A stretch of 38,074 bases of DNA. Origin: Siculibacillus sp. (GTDB lineage Bacteria; Pseudomonadota; Alphaproteobacteria; Rhizobiales; Ancalomicrobiaceae). Under the pieces are notes generated by a model. That model searched no databases, was not told the DNA's origin, and worked only from the letters and a program-made list of their open reading frames with translations. Shown here in pieces: positions 18,853 through 25,348 of the stretch. The stretch covers positions 1 through 38,074 of the forward strand of contig JAOTSD010000037.1 in NCBI GenBank assembly GCA_030247555.1, written 5' to 3'. Numbering within the stretch: position 1 is the stretch's first letter; each line of letters starts with the position of its first letter. The position numbers and the translations under genes were made by a program.

Positions 18853-19659
18853 GTGAGGACAGTGACCGCACTCGCCGACATGACCGGCCGGACCTGCGTC
18901 ATCACCGGTGGGCTCGGCCACCTCGGCATCGCCATGGCCGAGGCCCTGGCGGAGAACGGCGCGAGTGTGGTGCTGATCGACCGCAGTGAGGTCCCGGCGG
19001 TGCCCGAGCGCTTCGCGGCGCTCGAGGCGAGTGCGCCCGACCGGATCCATCGGCGCGCCTGCGATCTCTCCGAACCGGTGGCGCTCGACGCGCTGATCGC
19101 CGAACTCGTCGCCTCGTTCCCGGTGATCGACGTCCTGATCAACAACGCCGCATTCGTCGGCACGGCGGCCTCGCAGGGCTGGGCGACGGCCTTCGAGACC
19201 CAGTCGCCCGACCTGTGGCGGCAGGCGGTGGAGATCAACCTCACCGTTCCCTTCGTGCTGGTGCGCGGCCTCCTGCCGGCGATGCGGGCGGCGGCGGCGC
19301 CGGCGATCCTCAACATCGGCTCGATCTACGGCCTCGTCGGGCCGGACTGGCGGATCTACGAGGGCAGCACGCTCGGCAATCCGGCCGCCTACGCCGCCTC
19401 GAAGGGCGGCCTGATGCAGTTCACCCGCTACCTCGCCACGACGCTGGCGCCGAAGATCCGTGTCAACGCCATCTGCCCGGGCGGGATCGAGCGCGGCCAC
19501 GGCGGCGCCTTCCTCGACGCCTATGTGGCACGCACGCCGCTCGGCCGCATGGCGACGCTCGAGGACTTCAAGGGAGCGGCGATCTATTTCGCCTCCGACC
19601 TGTCGGCCTACGTCACCGGCCAGATCCTCGCCGTCGACGGCGGCTGGACGACATGGTGA
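18853..19659 (+). CDS. PtmA-like short-chain dehydrogenase/reductase (second)
   Basis: This is a 268-residue classical SDR. The GTG at 18853 is preferred since AGGA lies about 8 nt upstream; GTG 18862 and ATG 18880 are in-frame alternatives. It has the glycine loop CVITGGLGHLGIAMAE, VLINNAAFVG, LNIGSIYGLVG with the catalytic Ser, YAASKGG with the Tyr-Lys pair, and ends SAYVTGQILAVDGGWTTW. The plan and C-terminus match the SDR at 17134 (same GGWT-x-W end and same YxxxK context), so the two are paralogues or near-paralogues within one operon. They are separated by a Gfo/Idh gene. The exact reaction is unknown; a keto-sugar reduction or oxidation is the family expectation. Confidence 0.82.
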   Translation: MRTVTALADMTGRTCVITGGLGHLGIAMAEALAENGASVVLIDRSEVPAVPERFAALEASAPDRIHRRACDLSEPVALDALIAELVASFPVIDVLINNAAFVGTAASQGWATAFETQSPDLWRQAVEINLTVPFVLVRGLLPAMRAAAAPAILNIGSIYGLVGPDWRIYEGSTLGNPAAYAASKGGLMQFTRYLATTLAPKIRVNAICPGGIERGHGGAFLDAYVARTPLGRMATLEDFKGAAIYFASDLSAYVTGQILAVDGGWTTW

Positions 19660-19760
19660 GGGGTGCGCCGCACCAGCCCGCCGACGATTGGCCCCGGGGT
19701 CGGGCGACGGTATAACTGGTCCATCCGCGCCACCGCGCCGGACCCGGAGGCGATCGGTCC

Positions 19761-21053
19761 ATGGAAGAGAGATTCGTTCGACTCATCCAGGAGGCGATCG
19801 GACGTCTCGAGGACCCCTCCGGTCCGAACCGGGTCGAACTCTACAATCGCGTGCGCAAGGCTCTGATCGACCACCTCGACCGGCTCGACCCGCCGCTCGG
19901 CATACGCGACCGCATGGGTCACATCCGCCGGGTCGAACAGAGCATCCGCAGGATCGAGGCGGACTTCAAGCAGCGCGCCAAGGACGAACCCAAGCGCGCC
20001 GCGCCGAAACGCGATCCGCGTTCGGCCGCCGCGGCGCGTTCACCTGCCGGCGGACGGCCGGCCCTGCCGGCTCCCGGCCGCCCGCCCGAGCGCCCGCCGG
20101 GGCGTGCACCCGAATGGCGCCGCGTCGGCATCGAGCGCTACCGCCCGTCACGGCGCGAGCGCGCCGTCGGGCGCGACGCGGGAGCGGAGGCGATGGCCGT
20201 CTACCTCCTGCCGGCGAACTGCACCGAAGCCGGGATCCGGCCGAAGCCGCCCGGCTCGACGAAGGAGCGCCTGCGGGATCTCGTGCGCCGGATCGGCATC
20301 CGCGCCCGAGTCCAGCATGCGCTGTTGCGCCGCCAGACCAAGGAGGCGCTCACCCACGACCGGCTGCACTTCCTGTGGATGCTGTTGGAGCCGATCGTCC
20401 AGGTCGGTCTCGTCGTCGTCCTCTACTGGCTCCTGAACCGGACCTACGTACTGGACATGCCGGCCTTCTCCTTCGCCATCGTCGGGATCGCCGGCTGGCT
20501 GATGTTCCGCAACGTCGGGCGAGTGCTGGCGACGGGCGCCGGGCGGGAGGATCGCCTGCTGAACTTCCCGGTGATCACCCGGATCGACGTGGTCCTGACC
20601 CGGGGGATCTACTACGGCCTGCTCTATCTGGTGATCGCCGCCTTCTTCTTGTGGGCGGTGTGGGCGCTGGGGCTGGGCAGCGCGGTCACCGACGTCGGGC
20701 TCTTCCTGTGGTGGTGGACGGTGCTGTGGCTCTTCGCCATCGGCTTCGGCCTGTCCAACATGGCGCTCATCGACACCTATCCGGCGCTGCGCAAGTTCAT
20801 CCCGCTGATGATGCGCAAGGTGATCTATTTCTCGGGCGTCGTCCTGTGTACCGAGCAGTTGCCGGAGAGCTACAAGATCTATTTCCTGTGGAACCCGATC
20901 ATCCACGCCAACCAGCTCATGCGATCGGCGCTCTTCGTCGAGTACGAGACCGTGGACGCCTCCCCGGGATTCCTGCTCGTGTGCACGCTGGTGATGCTGA
21001 TCTTCGGCTTGGCGGCCGAGAGGGCGAACCGACGGAAGGTTCCCAAGCTGTGA
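19761..21053 (+). CDS. kpsM: KpsM-like capsule ABC-2 permease with extra N-terminal domain
   Basis: This is a 430-residue protein from ATG 19761. KpsM of E. coli is about 258 residues; here the matching permease part begins near residue 185 (RRQTKEALTHDRLHFLWMLLEPIVQVGLVVVLYW when read in pieces). It has about six hydrophobic segments, including FAIVGIAGWLMFRNV and a C-terminal YKIYFLWNPIIHANQLMRSALF block typical of KpsM/Wzm exporters. Residues 1-75 form a charged helical domain (LYNRVRKALIDHLDRLDPPLG ... HIRRVEQSIRRIEADF), and residues ~75-125 a Pro/Arg/Ala-rich linker. The start is supported by continuous coding sequence and GGAGG at 19746-19750. It overlaps the next gene by GTGA. It should form the inner-membrane channel exporting the lipid-linked capsule. 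Confidence 0.88.
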   Translation: MEERFVRLIQEAIGRLEDPSGPNRVELYNRVRKALIDHLDRLDPPLGIRDRMGHIRRVEQSIRRIEADFKQRAKDEPKRAAPKRDPRSAAAARSPAGGRPALPAPGRPPERPPGRAPEWRRVGIERYRPSRRERAVGRDAGAEAMAVYLLPANCTEAGIRPKPPGSTKERLRDLVRRIGIRARVQHALLRRQTKEALTHDRLHFLWMLLEPIVQVGLVVVLYWLLNRTYVLDMPAFSFAIVGIAGWLMFRNVGRVLATGAGREDRLLNFPVITRIDVVLTRGIYYGLLYLVIAAFFLWAVWALGLGSAVTDVGLFLWWWTVLWLFAIGFGLSNMALIDTYPALRKFIPLMMRKVIYFSGVVLCTEQLPESYKIYFLWNPIIHANQLMRSALFVEYETVDASPGFLLVCTLVMLIFGLAAERANRRKVPKL

Positions 21054-21742
21054 TCGAATTCGCGGCGGTCGACTACAGGATCAGGACGGCGAAGGGCGAG
21101 ACTCGCATCCTCGTCGACATGACCGGCGCGCTGCCGCGGGGTCGCTACGTGCTGCTCACCGAGGATCCGCAGAGCCGCATCGCACTCGTCGACCTCTTCT
21201 GCGGCCTGAAGCAGCCGCAGGTCGGCCGCATCGTGCACCACGGCCGTGTCTCCTGGCCGATCGGCCGGTTGACGCATTTCCGCAGCGGTCTCGACGGCTA
21301 TTCGACGGTCGAATTCTTCGCCGACATCCATGCCCTCGATCGCCGCCGCACACTCGACTTCGTCCGCGAATTCTGCGATCTGGACGGCCTGCTGGCACGC
21401 CGGATGACGTCATGGCCCGGACAGGCCAGCCTGCGGCTCGGATTGGGGTTGGCGCTGCTGCCCGATTTCGACATCTTCGTCGTCGATGGTAGCCTTCTCG
21501 TCGGCGATCCGAACTTCCAGCGCCGATGGGTCGAAGCCTTCCACGAGCGCAGTCGAAAGGGCACCGTCGTCATGTCGACGACGCAGAAGGCCGCGATCGG
21601 CATGTTCTGCGACTACGCCCTGATCGCCGACCACGGCCGGCTGTTCATCACCGAACACGTCGCGGAAGCGATCGACCTCTACCCTTCCCGCGCGGCGACC
21701 GCCGAAGCCCCGGAGCCCGACGACGGAGACGACATTGACTAG
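21050..21742 (+). CDS. kpsT: KpsT-like protein lacking all ABC ATPase motifs
   Basis: This is a 230-residue protein from GTG 21050, overlapping kpsM by 4 nt and kpsE by 8 nt, exactly where KpsT is expected. It is collinear with KpsT over its length: VSWPIGRLTHFRSGL, LRLGLGLALLPDFDIFVVDG, and FCDYALI have direct counterparts. The active-site motifs are gone. Walker A (GxxGxGKS/T) is replaced by TEDPQSRIAL at residues 37-46; the signature S-G-M-R is replaced by W-P-G-Q at 122-125; the Walker B Glu is Gly147 (Asp146 is kept); and the switch His is Thr177 (VVMSTTQK). The frame is intact, with no frameshift or stop. It should not bind or hydrolyse ATP normally; a structural or regulatory role on KpsM is inferred. 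Confidence 0.85.
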   Translation: MIEFAAVDYRIRTAKGETRILVDMTGALPRGRYVLLTEDPQSRIALVDLFCGLKQPQVGRIVHHGRVSWPIGRLTHFRSGLDGYSTVEFFADIHALDRRRTLDFVREFCDLDGLLARRMTSWPGQASLRLGLGLALLPDFDIFVVDGSLLVGDPNFQRRWVEAFHERSRKGTVVMSTTQKAAIGMFCDYALIADHGRLFITEHVAEAIDLYPSRAATAEAPEPDDGDDID

Positions 21743-22889
21743 TCCTCCCGAACAACCGCAAGCGACGCTGCGGTTGACCCAGGCCAACTTCAAGCGGAAG
21801 CGCAAGTACCGTTTCGCGCCCCTGATCTTCATCGGGGTGCCGACGCTGGCGGCGCTGATCTACTGTTTCGTGCTGGCTTCGAACGTCTATTTCTCCGAGA
21901 CGTTGTTCGCCATCCGCCAGTCCGACGCCTCGGCGGGCGGCGGCAAAGCCGGCGGCGGCGGCGGGCTGCTCGCCGGGATCGCCGGCGCCGAGATCGCCTT
22001 CGACGGCTTCGCTCTGCGCGACTTCATCCAGTCGGCCGACGCTCTCGACCATCTCGAAAGGACGTCGGGCTTCGCACGGCGAACCGCCGACCGGGGCATC
22101 GACCCGCTCTATTCCTATTCGTCGTCGGCCGATCAGGACACGCGGCTCGCCGCTTTCCGCAGACTGGTGACGGTGCGCTATTCGCTCACCGAGCAGATGC
22201 TCTCCATGTCGGTCGGCGCCTATTCGGCCGAGGACGCGCGCGCCATCTCCGACGGGCTCATCGCCATCGCCGAGAGTTTCGCCAACCGGGCCAACGAGCG
22301 CTCGCGCCGCGACGCGCTCGAGCTGGCGCAGACGGAGTTGACGCGGGCGGAACAGCGGGCGGTGGCGGCCCAGCTGGCGCTCAACGAGTGGCGACTGGCG
22401 CGCGGCAACGTCGATCCGAAGCAGTCCATCCAGATGATCCAGACGGTGGTCGGCCAGCTCGAGCAGGCCGCCTCGCAAGTACAAGCCGATCTCGCCTCGC
22501 TGCCCGCCCAGATCGACGCCCAGAGCGCCCGGCGGCGACAGCTCGAGGCGCGTCTCGGCGCTCTGCGCGAACAGATCCGCACCGAACAGGACAAACTGAC
22601 CGGCGGTCCCGATTCGGTCTCGAACCTGTTGCGCGACTACGACAAGCTCAACCTCGAGCTCGAATTCGCCAACAAGCAGGTGACTTCGGCGCGCGAATCG
22701 CTCGAGCAGGCGCGGCTGGCGATGGTGCGTCAGACGAAGTACATCTCGATCATCTCCAATCCGACGGTGGCGGTGCGGCCTTCGCATCCGGCCACGTTGA
22801 AGATCGTCCCGACCGTGTTCGTGCTGAGCGCGCTCATCTACGGGGTGCTCTCGATGGTGCTGGCGATGGTGCGCGAGACCCACGCCTGA
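21735..22889 (+). CDS. kpsE: KpsE/RkpR-like capsule export inner-membrane adaptor
   Basis: This is a 384-residue protein from a TTG at 21735, with GGAGA about 6 nt upstream; it overlaps the KpsT-like gene by 8 nt. It has a cytoplasmic basic N-terminus (ANFKRKRKYR), a first membrane helix near residues 28-48 (FIGVPTLAALIYCFVLAS), a periplasmic domain with long coiled-coil stretches (about 170-330, e.g. ALELAQTELTRAEQRAVAAQ), and a second membrane helix at the C-terminus (VFVLSALIYGVLSMVLAMV). This is the PCP-3 layout of KpsE/BexC/CtrB/RkpR, which connects the inner-membrane transporter to the outer-membrane channel; the partner channel is likely the lipoprotein at 5313. A Gly-rich stretch (GGGKAGGGGG) follows the first helix. 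Confidence 0.9.
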   Translation: MTSPPEQPQATLRLTQANFKRKRKYRFAPLIFIGVPTLAALIYCFVLASNVYFSETLFAIRQSDASAGGGKAGGGGGLLAGIAGAEIAFDGFALRDFIQSADALDHLERTSGFARRTADRGIDPLYSYSSSADQDTRLAAFRRLVTVRYSLTEQMLSMSVGAYSAEDARAISDGLIAIAESFANRANERSRRDALELAQTELTRAEQRAVAAQLALNEWRLARGNVDPKQSIQMIQTVVGQLEQAASQVQADLASLPAQIDAQSARRRQLEARLGALREQIRTEQDKLTGGPDSVSNLLRDYDKLNLELEFANKQVTSARESLEQARLAMVRQTKYISIISNPTVAVRPSHPATLKIVPTVFVLSALIYGVLSMVLAMVRETHA

Positions 22890-22985
22890 GCTGCCCGAGA
22901 GACGGACGGGGGGTGCGGAAATGCGGTCCGACGGACGGTTCGGTGGTTCAAAGGCCCGAGAGGCCGGCAAGGCGGGAGAGCCGTG

Positions 22986-23180
22986 ATGGACGAAGGCAAG
23001 GATCGGCGGCAGCTCGAGGAAGAGGCCGTGATCGCCGAACTCGAGGCGCGGATCTACGAGGCGCGGGCGCGGGCGGTCGTCGCCCAAGCCCAGGCGCTCG
23101 AGGCGCGCGGCAGGATCTTCGAGGCGCGCGCCCGCATCGCCGCCCATCGCAAGGCGGACGCCGAACCGCTCGCCGACTGA
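22986..23180 (+). CDS. Small helical protein with EAR-rich repeats, unknown function
   Basis: This is a 64-residue protein from ATG 22986 with GGAGAG at 22975-22980. Nearly the whole sequence should be one amphipathic helix or coiled coil, built on repeated Glu-Ala-Arg units (ELEARIYEARARAVVAQAQ, ALEARGRIFEARARIAAHR). It has no membrane segment or signal. It lies between kpsE and a secreted-protein gene on the same strand, 96 nt after kpsE, with a good ribosome site. That supports expression, but such short repetitive frames in GC-rich DNA can be spurious. It could bind the coiled coil of the KpsE-like protein; this is speculation. Confidence 0.5.
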   Translation: MDEGKDRRQLEEEAVIAELEARIYEARARAVVAQAQALEARGRIFEARARIAAHRKADAEPLAD

Positions 23181-23217
23181 ACCCTCCGTGTCGCCGAATC
23201 CGCCGGGGAGAGACCCG

Positions 23218-24216
23218 ATGCTCGTTTCGATGTCGCGACGCAGGACACGGCGAGGACTTCGATCCGTCGCCGTGGCGCTGGCGGCGGTCGTGATCGCCGC
23301 TCCCGCGTCGGCGGCCCCTGCGGCGAAGCGCCCGCAGGCCCCGGCTACCGCCGAGACGCGCGGTGACCGCCCACCGTCGACGGCGGATCTGCCGCTGCGC
23401 CACATCGCCGGGCTCGAGATCCTGCGCACGGGCCGCGACACACTGGTGGTGTCGCGCGGTTCGGCGGTGGACAACACCGGGCGGAGCCTGATCCGCATCG
23501 AGCGGCTGTTGACGCTCGACATCGGGCGGATCGGCGCCGGCGGTCGCGACGACGTCGCCACCCCGGTCGACGCCGCCCGGCGCGCCGAAGGTTTCACCGT
23601 GGACCCGACGATGCCGAATGGACTGCGCGCCAGCGTCGAAGGTCGTCCGGCTTCGGGTTGGTACCACGTCGTCTACCTGCGCGATCCGGTGAGCGGGATC
23701 GATTCGGCCATCCTCACCCGTCAGCTTTCCTCGACGCGCGCCGATCGACCCGGGGACGCCCGTCCGCCGCCGGGTTTCACGCTGCGCCGCCACGCCCCGG
23801 TCGCCTATCACTACGACGCCCGAACCGGCTTCCGTCCGCAGGTCTGCTACGGTTGGCCGCAACCGATGTGCGTCTTCACCTCGGCCGGGACGCGTCCCGA
23901 ATTCGCGGTGGTGGAAGACCTCCGATCGGCCGACTGGACAAGGGTGCGGTTGGAGCGCTTCATGCCGGAGACCGCACGCATCGTTCGCCTCCAGGCCGTC
24001 GTCACAGGCGTGGAGAGTGGCGGAGCGGCCATGGTCCGCACCCTGGCGCAGCGGGAAGGCGACGTCCTTCTCGGGCGGGCGCGAGGGCCGGGCGACGTGC
24101 AGACGCTCATCTTCGAGATCGCCACGAACTCGGAGGAGACGATCGCGGTCAGGACCGATCCGGGGGTGAAGGTCTCGCTCTTCGCCGTCGGTTTCGCCAT
24201 GGCTCAGACCTACTGA
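23218..24216 (+). CDS. Secreted protein of unknown function in capsule locus
   Basis: This is a 332-residue protein. The ATG at 23218 follows GGGGAG at 23205-23210 and gives a clear Sec signal peptide: MLVSMSRRRTRRGLR, then a hydrophobic core SVAVALAAVVIAAPASA with cleavage expected after ASA. A Pro/Ala/Arg-rich linker (to about residue 50) precedes a beta-rich region containing repeated short strands (LEILRTGRDTLVVSRG, GWYHVVYLRDPVSGI, CVFTSAG). The pair of Cys in VCYGWPQPMCVF could form a disulphide. The C-terminus has a strand pattern (TLIFEIATNSEETIAVRTD) like a small beta-sandwich. I recognise no family. Its position between kpsE and the KpsC-like gene suggests a periplasmic role in capsule assembly or attachment. 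Confidence 0.7.
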   Translation: MLVSMSRRRTRRGLRSVAVALAAVVIAAPASAAPAAKRPQAPATAETRGDRPPSTADLPLRHIAGLEILRTGRDTLVVSRGSAVDNTGRSLIRIERLLTLDIGRIGAGGRDDVATPVDAARRAEGFTVDPTMPNGLRASVEGRPASGWYHVVYLRDPVSGIDSAILTRQLSSTRADRPGDARPPPGFTLRRHAPVAYHYDARTGFRPQVCYGWPQPMCVFTSAGTRPEFAVVEDLRSADWTRVRLERFMPETARIVRLQAVVTGVESGGAAMVRTLAQREGDVLLGRARGPGDVQTLIFEIATNSEETIAVRTDPGVKVSLFAVGFAMAQTY

Positions 24217-24277
24217 TGCCGCGGGTCGAAGTTCGTTCAGGGACCGTCGGATCGGTCACCACGCGCGAGGTCGAACG

Positions 24278-25348
24278 GTGGTCGCCTTGAGGTCCCTCCT
24301 CACCGCTCTGTTGCGCCGAACCCACGGATCGGCGTTGGTGCGTTCCGTGGCGCGCCGCGTGCCGCGGCTGCGCTTCCTCACCGGCGGCGTGCACCGCTCG
24401 AAGGTCTGGGGCGTGGCGCGGGGCGGCCCGGTCGTCCTCGGATTCGGCTTCCCGCCCGAGGCGGAGGTCGACGTCGACCGCGCGCTTCCCGAGATGGCCA
24501 AGCACTTCGTCGCCCGCAAGGCGCGGGCGAAGATCGTGCGCGACGAATTCCGCCGCTGCGGCAGCGAGGCGGTGTTGCAGTGGGGCGGATTCGTCCCGCG
24601 GTCGCTGCAGGGGCTGATCCGAGACGTCGGTACGCTGCCGACGATCTCGTGCTGGTCGGGGCCGGTGCCGCTGCGGGTCGGAGGGAACGAGTATCGCACC
24701 ATCGCGGTCGACTGGTCGGGGCTCTACATCAACCCGCGCCGCTCGAACGATCTCGAGCTCATCCTCAACCATTTCGACTTCCGGGCTCGTCCCGATCTGG
24801 TGGCGCTCGCCGGCCGGCTGCGCCGGGCGGCCTTCCCGCCCCCCACCGGGACGGAGGTCACGGTCATCCTCCAGGATCGGTCGGACCGGCCGATGGCCTA
24901 TGCCCCGCCGGATCGGCCCTCACCGGCCGAGCTCGTCGCCATCGCCCGCCGAGAGCATCCCGAGGCGCGGGCGAACGTGGCGATCATGGCCCGGGCCGAC
25001 CGGGTGGCGTCGATCGCCGCCGGCCTTCCCGACGACGTCGCGATCGTCCCGAGCGAGGCGGTCGGCGACGCGCTGGCGCGCTCGGCCCACGTCTACACCG
25101 TCAACTCGCCGATCGCCGTCGACGCGGTGCTGCGGGGGGCGGCGGTGACGGTCTTCGGACAACCCTTCTTCGCCGGCTACGGCCTCACCGACGATCGCGG
25201 TCGCATCGTCCGGCGGACGCGGCAGCTGGACGCCGACGAACTCTTCGCAGGGCTCTTCGGCCTTCACTGCCGCCTGATCGGTCCCGACGGGCGACTGGTC
25301 GGACTGACCACGATCGACGACGCGCTCCGGGGAGCATCGGCCGCATGA
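24278..25348 (+). CDS. Single-module KpsC/KpsS-like protein lacking the HP motif
   Basis: This is a 356-residue protein from GTG 24278 (GAGG at 24267-24270). The C-terminal region is clearly related to each module of the KpsC protein at the left end of the window: HVYTVNSPIAVDAVLRGAAVTVFGQPFFAGYGLTDDR (read in pieces) parallels RVYTVSSQFGMEALLAGVPV ... FYAGWGLTDDR. The conserved Gln appears near residue 199 (VILQDRSDRP). At the position of the HP motif (VKIHPEA in KpsC) it reads VAIMARA, so His-Pro is Met237-Ala238 and the preceding Lys is Ala. An HP pair exists 9 residues earlier but before the strand. It may be an inactive or altered Kdo transferase, or a KpsS-like partner. It overlaps the next gene by ATGA. 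Confidence 0.75.
   Translation: MVALRSLLTALLRRTHGSALVRSVARRVPRLRFLTGGVHRSKVWGVARGGPVVLGFGFPPEAEVDVDRALPEMAKHFVARKARAKIVRDEFRRCGSEAVLQWGGFVPRSLQGLIRDVGTLPTISCWSGPVPLRVGGNEYRTIAVDWSGLYINPRRSNDLELILNHFDFRARPDLVALAGRLRRAAFPPPTGTEVTVILQDRSDRPMAYAPPDRPSPAELVAIARREHPEARANVAIMARADRVASIAAGLPDDVAIVPSEAVGDALARSAHVYTVNSPIAVDAVLRGAAVTVFGQPFFAGYGLTDDRGRIVRRTRQLDADELFAGLFGLHCRLIGPDGRLVGLTTIDDALRGASAA

Noticed and set aside
21050-21742. KpsT-like gene as a frameshifted pseudogene
   Set aside because: The frame is continuous, of normal length and overlaps both neighbours; motif loss is by substitution in every motif while the rest of the fold is kept, which fits a retained non-ATPase rather than decay.
24580-25344. 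An upstream extension of the PERP-repeat protein frame
   Set aside because: It is a shadow frame over the KpsC-like gene; the ATG at 25345 overlapping the stop is the natural start.
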